A stretch of 64,000 nt of DNA from Plantago ovata (Eukaryota > Streptophyta > Magnoliopsida > Lamiales > Plantaginaceae). The stretch spans positions 16,085,745-16,149,744 of the forward strand of contig CM051456.1 of the NCBI GenBank assembly GCA_028274465.1, in the 5' to 3' direction. The translations under genes and the position numbers were made by a program. Positions 13,001 through 24,706 of the stretch are shown piece by piece. The notes beneath the pieces were generated by a model. The model worked only from the letters and a program-made list of their open reading frames with translations, was not told the origin of the DNA and made no database searches. The stretch's first letter is position 1, and every line of letters starts with the position of its first letter.

Positions 13001-13792
13001 ATCATTGGCAATGTTCTCAATTGATGCATTGAGATTTGTAAAACTTCGAACTAGTGTAGCCGTAGAAGGTTCATCATCGAATTCATCTTCTGAATCTTCA
13101 GATTCTTCTGTGCCAACATTTGAGATTTTCTCTTCCACATCTTCCGTGTTGGGAACACCCTCCTCTTCTCTAAGATTCTTAACATCCTCCGAGTACTCCA
13201 AACCATGATCTATACCCCTCGTCTCTTGTTGGGAAAAATGTTCATCAATTGGATGAAAAAGACCAAAATAGTCCCAGGGAGGAGTATCTGATGGAATCGG
13301 AGCTGTTTCAAACGCCACTTCCGGTGCCTCAGTGGAACGAGGTGTGGTGCTTGGAGGTGTGTTTGAGATAACTGTTACAGTAACCGGCATAGCAGGCTTT
13401 TCTTCAACTTTTTTGGAGAAAGGGCTTCTGAATTTCATATGATGAGATTGGTACCGGGTTGAGACAGTAGGTGAAGGAGACGGCGACATGTGTAAATCTG
13501 CATCCACATGTTGTCCAAGTGATCGAGACGAAATAGAAAACTGTGAGGCAGATCTCTCAGTCAAAGCATGTGGAGTAGCACTTCTTGTAGGATGGATGAA
13601 CGGTTCAGCTTGAGCATCAAGTTCTACAAATCTTCTTAAGGCTGTTCCAATGAGTTTCAGTTCCTCTACATAGGTGACGTGAGCCGCTGCTAGAGAACAC
13701 CTCCCATTAAGTGCTTGTTTGATGAATTTCTTTCTTGCTCGACAAAGCTGCAGCCCCTTGTCTTCTTCCAATGTAGAATTCGACGCTCCCAT
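10075..13792 (-). CDS. DUF630/DUF632 protein, NRG2-like
   Basis: Five coding exons on the minus strand: 13792-12448, 12350-12282, 11836-11622, 11081-10867 and 10723-10075. They sum to 2493 bases (830 residues) with GT/AG sites and consistent phase. The start MGASNST is the family N-terminus; the early Gly may be myristoylated. DUF630 covers about 1-60, and a Pro/Ser-rich linker follows. The Trp-containing PPWDYFGLF segment (about 171-179) precedes an acidic stretch (about 205-242). DUF632 starts around the phase-checked junction DFFSSMKDIERLF and runs to the end (SCGEDPSEVQQ, VKYLTWHRTTSS, LRKMWEMMLECHKLQ, GAWLEMIDELP). Relatives include NRG2 (nitrate signalling) and APSR1/REL2; I cannot tell which is the orthologue. 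Residues 285-358 are two near-identical 37-residue units. Canonical splice sites and intact domains argue for a working gene. Confidence 0.88.
12719..12940 (-). repeat. In-frame 111-base tandem duplication in NRG2-like exon 1
   Basis: Units at 12940-12830 and 12829-12719 encode two 37-residue copies, each beginning VNEV(K/R)EKNLNGESHV and ending near NGKKSISPG / NGRKSNSPT. They differ at only a few residues. The duplication lies in the linker between DUF630 and DUF632. Confidence 0.9.
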
Positions 13793-15060
13793 TATACCTG
13801 ATTTTCCTCTTCTAGTTGATAGAACAGCATTAGCTTTGTATCTTCAATATAATGTCCTACAAAAACAAAAATATCATGATGATTAAAGCCTATTTCCAAT
13901 ATCACTAATCGATAGAATGATAAATATCAGGAAATGAAATCCAGGAATCTCCAAAGCAGAATGTTCTAACAGCTGATATTTAGTTTTAAAAAGAGCATGG
14001 ATCTGACTTTGCGATCCAAAAGGACCAAAACCACATGCTCTAGTGCGTGTGAATTTTCATCGTTGCGAAAACTAGCCGTTAAGAAAGTGAACAAGATTCC
14101 CATTGAACTATGAAGGTATCTAAAACGAGTGAAACACGTGGCATAACGAACCGATATCTTACTTGCATTGATGGAACAAACAGAGTTGAAACAAAACCAC
14201 TTTCTCAATTTGCCTTGAGGAAATATGGAAAGAAGATAGGTGATGAAAAACCTAAAACAAACGAACCACGTGGCAAAGTCACATTAAAACAACCTCTGGA
14301 TAAGTCGTCTAATACAAGAACTTCTGAAACGTGGCAACCGAAAAAGAAACGAAGCAGATAAACAACACTGATAGGCTAAACAGAGAGCTTAAGTGCATTA
14401 AAGCATTCATTTCAACACTCTTTTGGGTAAGTGGTTGTAATACAAGACAAACATGATCAAACCAAGATCATTTGCAAACTGCAATCAATTTGATCAAAAA
14501 CTTATATTGAATATCACACCAGAATCACATGTCTATGTGATGAAGAACTTGATCAAGTCTAACAACCTACTACAACATAGTCCAATCAGAAACTCAACAG
14601 CTCAAATTTTGGACTTGAAAACCTTCTGATATAGGTGAGTTCAATCCAGAATAATAACAACTACATATGATCAATTCTAAAACACCTGAAATTGATGATA
14701 ATCAACCAATCCAGATACCTCAAGCAGCATAAATAAAATAAAAAAACACTCCGAAAACAGAAGAAGAATAATCAAGAAGGCCTTGTAAGAAAAGTTGATC
14801 AAATGGCAAAAACCTAGCAATCAAGAATCTAATCCAACACCATCACAAACAAACTCATCAATTCCAGACAACCATTCAGTCTACAATCACTGGAAAAACA
14901 CAAAAAGAAGAAGAGTAAAGATGAGACCTTTAATCTGAAAAAGGTAATCAAGACTGGAAACACTGAAAATTAAGCATAACCGATAAGAACCCACATCAAG
15001 AAAAGCAAAAACAGTAAGAAAAATGATCCGTAAATACAATGATTCCCTGTTTCTTACCCG
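13793..15060 (-). other. Probable 5'UTR with long leader intron of the NRG2-like gene
   Basis: Just before the ATG the minus strand reads TCAG|GTATA-ATG, an acceptor ending at 13798. A donor CGG|GTAAGAAA lies at 15057. A 1260-base leader intron would join them. The open stretches inside (such as 14110-14361 on +) have no recognisable product. Leader introns are common in this family; the exact sites are inference. Confidence 0.45.
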
Positions 15061-17007
15061 ATAGAAAGAAGTTATCCCAAAGTGAAGCGGTGGTGGAACA
15101 AAAACTCGTGAGTTTCAGTAGAGCAGATCATAAGAATTAAGAATAGAAAAGGCAAATTACACTGAAACCGAGATTGGATGTGAATGAAGATAAACAAGGT
15201 TTTATTAGAGGTTTTGAGACAGTAAGTAAATTGTAAATATATGTCAGAAACGAAAAAGGCAAAAATCCTGAGGTGAAACGGAAATCATCAAAATGGTTTT
15301 GGGAAAAATGGAAATGAGAGAAAGAAGGGCCATCTGGTGCAGAGAGAGAGATAGACAAGACTACTAGACTAGTGCGTGGACTGTGGGTCCCGCTGACTTG
15401 GCAAAAGTAAACTTGGGAATCTCTTCTCATCCCCTATTCTTCTGTTCTATTCTGTAATCTGTACTATACTCTGTTTTCTTTCTTTTTCAGTACAGCACTA
15501 CAACATGGCAGCGAAAGAAAAAGAGCCCTTCTTCTGGTCTTTTTCATTTTCCATTTTCTTTGGTTTTTTCTTCCTTTGGGAATTGGGAGGACCTTTCTTT
15601 TCTTTCTATGCAAATATTTTACAGATCTTTGGATCGCGATCCACTCCACACTAATCTTCTACTTTTAGTCTACTCTTTAAACATTTTACTATTACTACTT
15701 TTATTTTCCCTCTTTTGCTCACACCTTTCTTCAGGATCCTCTGGAAAGATATTTACTTGGATGTGAGGTGTTGTGGTGCCCCACCATATTATTGAACTAA
15801 TAATCGTGATTGACCCATGTATGTATTTTACTACTACAAGCCGAACCGACAAATTAACCAATACTTGCACCCTTTTTAATGAATTTTAATCATTTTTAAT
15901 TCCTTTTATAAAATAATTTAAGTTTTTAATGAGAGTTTTTAATATTGATCCAGCGTTAATATCGGAATGATATGCTGATTTACCGATTAACACGTATTAT
16001 TTCTCGACAACTCTTTTGGTTTGTAATATTGTAATGCAACATAAAAAACGAAATTAGTAAAATTGTAATAAGCCAGAAAATTTAGTTGTTCCGTGCTAGT
16101 AATACAATTTAATAATTTTAATTATGATATACTTAATTAATATGTATAACTTCTTTTGAACTTTATTGTAATTATGCCGAGCATTACTGTGCTCTCTCAT
16201 TAATAAAGCTTTTTTATGTTAAAAATTTATAAATAAAAATGTATAACTTCTTTTTTTATCTTCATACTGTATATAGATAAAATCATTTGTAAATTATACC
16301 TAGCTCTTTATTGTTGTGTGTTATGCGTCTATGTCAATGATCCCTATCTCTTTCATAAATGATTATAGGGTATGTGTCCATGCTGGAGCGGGATATTTGT
16401 GAAAATAATACTTCACTTTTAAGGCCTTTGCAGTCATTTTATGGGTTCCGTCATTTTATAGATGCAATAGATAAGATCAGGAGTTATAGTCTATATGTAC
16501 GTAATCAAAAAGAAGGTAGCAAGTTCGTACGTAATCAGTATTATTATAAAAAAGAAATGAGATGGAACCAATTGCATTAGAATTTAGAATAAACAAATGA
16601 GATTGATATAATTAAAATATGATGGTGCATCAATTTGGACAAAAGTTGGATCTGCGTGACTTTAACGCTGTGGGGCTACATTGCATGCACTTGTTCGGAT
16701 TATGTGTTCTTCCTGTGCAAGTAAACTGGCTGTCACTGTGACTTACCTACAAACAACTATTTAAAATTTTAAGCAAAAATTTATATTCAAATAAATGCTA
16801 TATGCTATAATAATAAAATGAATTAAGCAATCAGACACAAATCACCCAAGGAATCTCAAATTCTCTACCAGTTACCACTGTTAATTACTTGATGACCCCA
16901 AAAAGCCCATTACTATAAACATAGCCAAAGACCCAAGGAATTCAAAACTCTACTCATATTCACATACATTAAATAGATAAACAGAAGAATAAAGCACAAA
17001 TACCCAT
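15061..17007. other. Promoter side of NRG2-like gene, then intergenic DNA
   Basis: About 15060-15450 is probably the first exon and promoter of the minus-strand gene; CT-rich initiator-like tracts occur near 15330-15360. No gene is recognised from 15.5 to 17.0 kb. The reading near 16150-16220 (CTCTCATTAATAAAGCTTTTTT) resembles a retroposon tail but is too short to call. Confidence 0.35.
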
Positions 17008-17010
17008 TAA

Positions 17011-17757
17011 GACCGACTCCAACGGAGTCGCAACTCAGAAGTTGATTCCCGAGTTAGGACTCCATCAGAGTCGCAAGTCGGCTCAACTTGCACGAAGTTG
17101 AGCTTGGGCTCAACTGATGAGCCAAAGCTCAACTATAATTTTTTTTTCTTTTTACTTTTTTTATTCTTTCTTTTATCTAACTTATTGTTGTGTATACACT
17201 ACTACTAGCATATACTACTACTAGCGTCTTTTTATTTTTTCTTTTTATGTTTTTTTCTTCTTTTCTTTTTCATGTTTATTATTTTATTTACATATCTAAT
17301 AATGCATAAATAAATATAATAAAATAAAATTTATAAAATAAAGCATTACGTTATATAATTTTTATTACAAAAATTCTAAAAAATAAAAGACTCTTCATAA
17401 GTAACGAAAAAACCACAAATCTTACAACGATAAATTATTATTAAACTTTTAATTTTTCACGATTGTTTTTTTTTTTTAATTTTGATAGTCTATACTCTAT
17501 TGTACTATTTTTATAATTTTTTCTAATATTTATTGTATTTCGAAGTATCATATAATATTTTAAAATGAAATGAATAATTGATTAAAAAATTGAAGGAAAA
17601 AAAAAAGAGGATGAAATTAAACAAAAAAAAACTAGAAAAATAGGAGATCAATAGGATCAACTATTGGAGCATTTTGGAAGAGTTGAGGATTAAGTTAGTG
17701 GAATGCTGATGTGGCGTAGTTGAGCTCTACTTTTGGGATCAACTGTTGGAGAAGACC
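17011..17757. mobile_element. PIF/Harbinger-like non-autonomous element
   Basis: Ends GACCGACTCCAACGG (left) and GGTCTTCTCCAACAG (right, reversed) form a degenerate 15-base terminal inverted repeat with about 10 matches. TAA lies directly outside both ends (17008-17010, 17758-17760), the 3-base target duplication typical of PIF/Harbinger. Subterminal GTTGAGC / GCTCAAC motifs recur near both ends. The 747-base interior is AT-rich and non-coding, so it would depend on an autonomous partner. Confidence 0.55.
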
Positions 17758-17760
17758 TAA

Positions 17761-18660
17761 GGCCTACTACAAAAGAATAACAATAACATGGCGTAACAAT
17801 CAATCAGTTGGATCACCAACTACTGCTCCTGGTAGACTCCTTTAGTGCACAAGAACACCTCGAGATCCTCAATACTTCAACGTCAAAAGCGACGTGTCTA
17901 ACGAGACAAACTAGAGCCCGATGGGGCCGGTTCCACCGAACTCTTTAACTAACTACTTTTCCATTGCATAATTAAAAAGTGAATGAATTACAATGCTTAA
18001 ATAGTAAAAGACTGACTTGCTACCTAAGAAATAAACTTACGGGCTAAGAAAAGATTAACATGTCTCATTACTAACTATGGGCTAAAACCCAACTATAGGA
18101 TTGTTCTAGAAACAGTCCAAAATCCCTAACTTATTGGCCAAGACTCAACTAAATAAGTAAGGACATAATAAATAAACAAAATAAAAAGATGATAAGCTCG
18201 AGATTCCATCATTCCTGCTTAGCTATGTACCACCGTGCGTCTGTGCCTACCACTCCCTCCACAGTCCACCCTAATGGACTCCATTTTTTCACATTGTTCT
18301 GTGATATATTATGTGTTCAAATGGTTAAACACAGGTTAAATTAAGTCATAAGAAAAAATTAGGTAGAATAAAAAAAAACTTACTTAAAAAATTTAATAAA
18401 ACGGAAGAAAAAACATAAACAAATTACATAGAGAGGAGAGAGTATTCAATTCACTTTAGGACCTCAGCTTTCTTGGATGGATCAAGTTTGATAAGGTTAT
18501 CTGAGGATATGTACTGACATGACATAGAGCAACACCTCTACTTTTCTCTTTTAAACGTCTAATCTAACTATATTATTCCTATTAATACACTACATATCTA
18601 TATCAACATTATAACTTTAAGGACTTCTTACATATGCTATCCTTATTAGTTTTTCTTATT
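17761..18660. other. Transposon-like debris, unclassified
   Basis: Sequence on both sides of the Harbinger-like element (16800-17007 and 17761-18260) looks like one older element read in reverse, for example the stretch around CTGCTCCTGGTAGACTCC. No open frame, LTR pair or inverted repeat could be defined. Confidence 0.25.
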
Positions 18661-18977
18661 ACAGATAGACCCTCGTTAGCCAAACAATTACATCCAACAC
18701 CCTTGTTTAATTACACCTAAACCCACAAATTTGACTTTGGCCGAATTAAATCAATGTAAAGACATTTTTACCCTTTATCAAATATTGAATTCTGACTTTG
18801 ACCAAACAACTTCAATTTTCATTAATTACACATTAGCCTCAAATTTTTGTAATTCTACGAATTTGGCACTTAATAATTTAACGTAAGGCATATAACTTCT
18901 CTAAATTCCAAATTTTATTTAAATTTTTTATTTTAAAATATCACTCAAAAATAAAAAATCAAAAAAGAAAAAACAAC

Positions 18978-19003
18978 AAATCGGAGCTGCACAGCTCCGA
19001 TTT
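18978..19003. repeat. Perfect CGGAGCTG palindrome
   Basis: AAATCGGAGCTG, a 2-base loop, then CAGCTCCGATTT: a perfect 12-base hairpin. Related CGGAGCTG/CAGCTCCG clusters occur at 19006-19035, 19559-19605 and 38211-38275, so this marks a dispersed repeat family. Confidence 0.7.
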
Positions 19004-19039
19004 GCTCTGCCGCCACAGCTCCGATTGACCGGAGCTCCG

Positions 19040-19690
19040 GGCACTGCTCTGAAAAAGGGAAGAGGAAAGGAAAGAAAAAAAAAGGAAGGAAGAAGAAAAA
19101 CAAGGAAGGAAGAGGAAAGAAATTAAAAAGGAGAAACAAAGGGCCTAGTTGCAATAAAAATGCTAATGCCATGTTTGGTCTAAATTTCCATTTAGTTTGG
19201 TCAACGGAAGAAGCTGATTTTGGACCCATATTTAATAGATTGACTAAAAGGGGGTTAGACGTAATTAGAGTGTCTAGTAGGGGTAGTGGATGTAAAATTC
19301 CCTAACTTTAAATATGCCTAAACCAACCTTATATTTCCGTTGGAGTTTGAACCTCCGACCTTCCCTGTGCTACTAGCCTACTACATTACTGGCATAGAAT
19401 ACCCTAATTGACTCTTGAGCAATTTCATATCCAATTTTGAGGTCCTATATTGGAGTAAATTTTGATGCCATTATCTTATGCGTCTGAGTGTTGGGATGCA
19501 GTTGAGAATTCTCCCCGCAGTTACTTTAGTAGTTGTTTCTTTTCTTTAACAGTTCCTAATCGGAGCTGTTACAGCTCAGATTAGGAGCTGTTAGCTCCGA
19601 TTTTGGTGCCGGAATAATTATTCTGGTATTGGAGAAGAAAGGAGATGAAAGAATTTTTTTAATAAAAGTTTTTAAAAAAAAGAGAGAAAA
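19040..19690. other. Purine-rich tract and second CGGAGCTG cluster
   Basis: A purine-rich A/G tract runs at 19050-19140. A second inverted cluster (ATCGGAGCTGTTACAGCTC..AGCTCCGAT) lies at 19559-19605. No gene seen. Confidence 0.4.
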
Positions 19691-19911
19691 AGAAGGGCTT
19701 AATTGCAATATACATATAAGTCCTTGTTAGTAATGAAAGGTAGCAATGACAGAAGACGCCAGAGGGTAAGATTCATACCGCAGGCGGTCAGACTCTGATT
19801 AGTAATGAAAGGTATGATGGTGTAAAACTGGTTATTCAGCATGTTCGTTTTTTCGTTACTGTTCAGGATATGGAGGACAATCAAATGGATTTCACTTTCG
19901 GAATGCCTTAG

Positions 19912-20484
19912 ATGAATTCGGTTGGAGCTGCCTTGTTCCAATTCTATCAACGATCCATAACAATCACTTGTGAAGGGAAGCTCTGCCACTTGAGGGCATT
20001 AGGTTTTTCAGGAGAGGGTAGCAATGATCATCCCAAGGCGGCACAGGAGGAGTTACGGCAATGGAGGCTTCGCTGCTCCGAGCGCATGCCTCTTGCAGGG
20101 GCAGTGGATGAGCGAAAAGACCCGGGGGCTGTCCCTGTCAAGGCCATTGTTGGTTTCTTATTTCTTTCTCGTATGTATGATCCGACAATGAAGTTGCAAC
20201 GCGGCATCGAGGTTCCAGTCGGTCCAACATTTGACATCGAGCCACTTCAGACTTACTATGGGAGTGTTTCGGAGGACGAGTTCGAGGATGAGGATGTGGT
20301 TGACTGGACGGGGCACCAGGGCAATCCGAAAAGGGCCATTGTTCCATATGCCTACGACAAGCAAGCGGCGAGCTCTAGTGGTACCAGTGATCTGAACCTT
20401 GAGGACAAGGTTCGTTTTAAGGGGCGCCAGATGATGGATCCTTATGATTATGGGCTCGAGATGTCCAAAAAGAAGGCTCGATGA
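19912..20484 (+). CDS. Unrecognised ORF, probably transposon-derived
   Basis: A 190-codon open frame with good coding composition in a repeat-rich area. The first in-frame ATG is at 19912, but the true start is uncertain. The second half is acidic (SEDEFEDEDVVDW, about 114-126) and ends in a basic tail (MSKKKAR). It resembles the tail of a transposable-element protein, but I cannot assign a family. About ten bases after the stop is a G-rich run (GGAGGGGGGGGGG, about 20497-20509) like a polypurine tract, followed by an LTR-like region. The frame may therefore be the end of an LTR-element polyprotein or an adopted transposase tail. Confidence 0.35.
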   Translation: MNSVGAALFQFYQRSITITCEGKLCHLRALGFSGEGSNDHPKAAQEELRQWRLRCSERMPLAGAVDERKDPGAVPVKAIVGFLFLSRMYDPTMKLQRGIEVPVGPTFDIEPLQTYYGSVSEDEFEDEDVVDWTGHQGNPKRAIVPYAYDKQAASSSGTSDLNLEDKVRFKGRQMMDPYDYGLEMSKKKAR

Positions 20485-20496
20485 GGTGGGTCGCAT

Positions 20497-20850
20497 GGAG
20501 GGGGGGGGGTGCGGATGGAGTCGACGGCTAGGGCTAGTCGTTGTCTTTTATTTTATTTAGTTTCCTTTGATATTTCGAACTATTTTAGTTGTTTACTTTT
20601 TATTAGTTTAGCTTTTTTAGCAAATTAGGGTAGAAGGTTATTCTCTAGAATATTCATTTAAGCTGGCTTGGCTTGTTGCTTAATGAGTTAGGCCCGTATT
20701 TTTCATTCCTTTAAATACCAGTGTAGACTTCATTATTTTTCATTCAATCAATATAAACTCGTGAGTTCATCTCTAGATTGCGGCTTTAGTGCAATATTAT
20801 ACTGTTACGGCTCAGGGAGATCAACATCTTCATACCGTGGAACCGGGGAG
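20497..20850 (+). mobile_element. LTR-like region after a polypurine tract
   Basis: A G-run at 20497-20509 is followed by about 340 bases with LTR-like content: AT-rich upstream part, TTTAAATACCAG (TATA-like), TCATTCAATCAATATAAACTCG, then an R/U5-like stretch. No second LTR was found, so this may be a solo or truncated LTR. The boundaries are approximate. Confidence 0.3.
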
Positions 20851-20854
20851 GTAG

Positions 20855-20945
20855 TTCTAGCGGGTGGTTAGCATTCAATTAATCCCTAGACCTAGTACGT
20901 GATCATGCTAGTAGAATATGCGATCGGGTTCGAATCCAGGTTACT
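20855..20945 (+). repeat. tRNA-like A-box/B-box pair, possible SINE head
   Basis: TAGCGGGTGGTTAGC (about 20858-20872) resembles a tRNA A box, and GGTTCGAATCC (about 20928-20938) is an exact B-box sequence. The spacing and missing acceptor-stem pairing do not make a tRNA gene, so a tRNA-derived SINE head or a tRNA relic is more likely. The frame 20918-21100 next to it has no recognised product. Confidence 0.3.
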
Positions 20946-21099
20946 TTACTTGTTTTCTTGTCTTTACCGTTAATTCTACTATGTCTATCTCTACAGATCC
21001 ATCAACATCTCTCTCAAATAATCTACCGTTTCATATTCAACAAATTAACTCATTTTTATTTACGATGTTTGAGCTTAATACTCATAGGTTGCTTGTATA

Positions 21100-21496
21100 G
21101 ATTGGATGTTTGATAAATTAGGATATTTCTACAACAATGTTTTTAAAGGGTTTATGGATACTTGAATTAATCAAGATGCTTGAATATAGAAAGAAATGGG
21201 AGCGGCTAATAAGCAAGAAATGGAATTAGGGATGGTTGATAAATAACAAGAAGGTTGAGCAGACAAAAGTATTGGAACGGTTAAGACAGAGAAAGAAAAA
21301 GAAAGATACTTGATAAAAAATAAATAATGAAGAATCTTTACACCAAAATATTGGAACGGCAAGCAAGAAAAAATTGGACATCTAATAATAAGAATAGTAT
21401 AATAATAGACATAATTTAATATTTAGATACATATAAAATTTAACTATATAGTGTATGTACCTAATTAAACTAAGAGTTATTATATAGTAAGACTGT
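21100..21496. other. Flank of the nested transposon block
   Basis: Contains imperfect direct repeats of an A/G-rich unit (TATTGGAACGG at about 21270 and 21350; AAGCAAGAAA at about 21211 and 21361). No gene seen. Confidence 0.35.
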
Positions 21497-21879
21497 ACTT
21501 TCCTATTAACATGGGAAGGCCTGGTTTTTATAGCAAAAACCAGAAATCAAAACCGCTAGGCGGTTTTCGCGGTTTTGAGGAGAAATTAAACCGGCCGGTT
21601 TAGTATAAATAGGTCAAAAAACACGCAAAATCACAGAAACCCTCAAACACATAGTTGAACGTGCACTGCATGTTTTTCGCTTTCTCTCTGCAAATCGATC
21701 AAATCTCACCGGAATTTCACCGATCAAAGCTCATCTTCACAACATATCATCCGACAACACTTCCATGGATGTTAATCAGGTGAATCAAGCAATAATCTTC
21801 TGATTTCTATACATTTTGCAATTGTATTTTGCTGTTTCCTAATTCATCTCTCACTACAAGAAAACAGCATTTTAGCAAC

Positions 21880-22370
21880 CACATTTAGCAACCGATCGTG
21901 AGTCCTTTCTTTTTTCGAGTATCCGACAACATAGCCCTGGTAGCCGTTCACGACATCCGTCGCTAATCTATCCATCTGTCGCTAAAAGACCGATCGGTCG
22001 CTAATTTTAGCAACCGATCGATCGGTTGCTAAAATTAGCGACCGATCGGTCTTTTAGCGACAGATGGGATAGATTAGCGACGGATGGGTTAATTCGCCCT
22101 TAGAGCGTTGAACCTTTAGCGACGGATGGCTTACCGTCGCTATTTAGCAACGGATGGAGTTATCCGTCGCTATTTAGCGACGGATAATGCCATCCGTTGC
22201 TAAAATCCCAAGGTTTTTTTGGTATTTTTTTGCCGGTCAACGCGTTAGCGACGGATGACTCCATCCGTCGCTAAACTATATTTTAAAAAAAATATATATA
22301 ATATAGCGACGGATCTAATATAGCGACCGATCGCTATATTAGCGACGGATCACCATCCGTCGCTAAAGTC
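21880..22370. repeat. CACTA left subterminal repeats
   Basis: Many copies of TTTAGCGACGGATGG and variants, arranged as facing pairs separated by short AT-rich loops. Such motifs are the TNPA-binding sites in En/Spm-type elements. The mirrored array is at 27305-27690. Confidence 0.85.
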
Positions 22371-22799
22371 TTCATCTTCATCCGGCGCGAGAGAGAAGCA
22401 GAACACATTTCTCCTCTCTTCTCTCTTCTTCTCCATTTTTCTCACTTCTTCTCTCCAATTCCAATACTCCATCATTTCTTCCAATCTTGGTGTCAAATCG
22501 AAGCCAATTCAACAAGGAACGTAGTGAGACATTCAATTTGAAGTGGGTTGTTCTATTTATTCCGCAATTAAAGGTACTAATCTCGAAACCTAACTTTTGT
22601 AAATTTGGTATTTTTTCAATTTTGAAGTGTTTTATGGTTTATTAGCTAGTTTTGATGTTAGTATTGTTCAATTGGGATGTTTTGGGATGTAGTGGGTTCG
22701 ATTATGTTTGAGATTTGAATTGGGTTTGATTATCTTTAGGATTTCAATCGGGTTCGATTATGTTTGGGATTATCTACGTATTTAGTTTTGTTCAATTAG

Positions 22800-23170
22800 T
22801 GTAGTTTGTTTGGGATATACTAATTAGATTTGAAAATTGCATAAGTATAATTATAATGGAAATATGAGTAATTATAGTGTATTGTAATTAGTTATTATAA
22901 TGGAAATTGTATAAATATAATGAAAATATAGATAAATATAGGTAATATAGTGTATTGCAAGTTTTTATTATAATGAAAATTCCATAAGTATAATGGAAAT
23001 ATATAGATAAATATAGGTAATTATAGTGTATTGGTAGTTGTTACTATAATGCAAATTGCATAATTATAATGAAAAATATATGTAATTATAGTGTATTGTA
23101 AGTAGTTATTATAATGAAAATTGTACAAGTATAATGGAAATATAGATAAATATAGGTAATTATTGTTTAA
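22800..23170. repeat. AT-rich tandem repeats, left arm
   Basis: About five imperfect units of roughly 70 bases share TAATTATAGTGTATTG and TATAATGGAAAT(A/T)T. They lie in the leader of the CACTA gene. A mirrored array is at 26505-26830. Confidence 0.75.
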
Positions 23171-23550
23171 AAAATTGTAAGTATGAAGGAAATAACTCAT
23201 TGATAAATTAAAGTTAGAAGATAATATGAGTATTTTTATTTCTAATGTAGAAATATTTTTGGAGTATATATAATGCAATGTAAAAAATTGATAATTAAAT
23301 GAGTACTTGGTCAGGTTTAGCATTCAAATATGTCAGAACGTACACTGAGGATTCCCTTATTTGAGGTTTGGAAAGCCAACTGGCTTTTGGGAGTTCCGCC
23401 CAAAGAGTGGATGCCGAGTGCCCTTCATGATGTTTGGGAGTCTTACTGGCGTGACCACCCGAATGTCTAGTGTCGTTCCTTGCTATATCTCTGATTGTAC
23501 ATGTTTTATATTCAATTGTGTATGTACTAACACGGATCTTTGTATTGCAG

Positions 23551-24706
23551 ATGCCACGACCCAGGAGGCCACGATACATGACCCCGCAGTCCCAGAGGGA
23601 TTATACCGACGGAGAGGACACCGATCAGGGCTCCCCTACTGTTTTAGAGACTCCACCTGGGTCGAGCAGGGGATCGACTCCTCATTCCTCCCTCCACGAC
23701 CCGTGGGCCCACGTTCCAGACGACGGTTGTCCCTTTCAAAGGCCGGAAGATGGTCTTATGTGGAATGGTCGCCCTGTCCTTTACCCCAATGGAGAGAAGT
23801 AAGTATTAGGCATTAACTGATTTACGAACTTTTAATATATATATACGGAACTAACCTTGTCACTATTGACTTACCTGTTCTTCACAGGTTGTATGGGGAG
23901 CACGCTGCTAAAGTACTCAGTTCGATAATACGGAACAGAATGGTCCCACCGCAAGAGGGTGGCAGCCAGTGGCATTGCATCCCGGACCAAATTAAGGGAG
24001 AGCTCTTCGAGGAGCTGAGGGTGAGTTAATATATGCATGTTTAAATACCATGTTTTTACATTCCGTTCGACCGCTATGCATGCGAGGGTAGGCGGCGCCC
24101 TCTTATATGTCGGACCGCATATTTATGTATGGGTAGGCGGCACCCATTATATGCTTGACCGCGTTTAGAACTAGAATGGATAGGCGGCATCCATTACGTG
24201 TAGACTGTTCATGCATGATGGGTAGGCGGCATCCTTATTTGTTTGTAGATGACTGTTAACAACCCGATATACCTGAATAGATGTTGTTTTCCCTTGTTAT
24301 ATATTTGATACATGTTAGCTCCCCTTGTTATACTTGAATGTTTTTTAAGTATTCACCAACGTATGTGTTTCGATATTTATTTGTAATTGTGTAGAAAGAA
24401 TTCTTCCTTCCGAAAGCATTGCTGATGGATCTCTGGTGGAGCTTCAACTCTCACGGTAGTTCTCTTTACAAGTGCATGGTTCATAGCCTGAAGAAAATGT
24501 GGAAAGAAAACCGTCCACGTACCGGTGATTGGCCCGGAGATGCAATTTGGGAGGCGTGGAAGGTGTATTGGACTGACGCGAGAGTCCAGGCGCAGGCTGA
24601 CCAGAACACTGAGAACCGGAAGAAGCAGCCGAATGATGGGAGCCGTACCCTGGTGACACACCGTTTTGGCTCTGAGTCGATCGCTACAGCACATGTGAAG
24701 CAGAAG
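23551..24706 (+). pseudogene. TNPA-like CACTA gene, left-arm partial copy
   Basis: Three exons fit by phase: 23551-23798 (starts MPRPRRPRYMTPQSQ), 23888-24020 (LYGEHAAKVL..) and 24395-24706, where the copy is cut off. The last exon matches plant transposase family PF03004 (Ptta/En/Spm): KVYW..AR.QAQADQNTENRKK, then SRTLVTHRFGSES. The protein would bind the element's subterminal repeats. It stops exactly at an exon end (QK) and runs into antisense sequence of the other copy. An extra exon-like stretch at about 23343-23470 (VWKANWLLGVPPKEWMP..) ends in a stop. It is missing from the right arm. Confidence 0.75.
24060..24240 (+). repeat. Intronic minisatellite, left arm
   Basis: Four imperfect units of roughly 45-55 bases, each with GGGTAGGCGGC(A/G)CCC or a variant, lie in the second intron of the TNPA-like gene. 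The mirrored array is at 25690-25860. Confidence 0.8.
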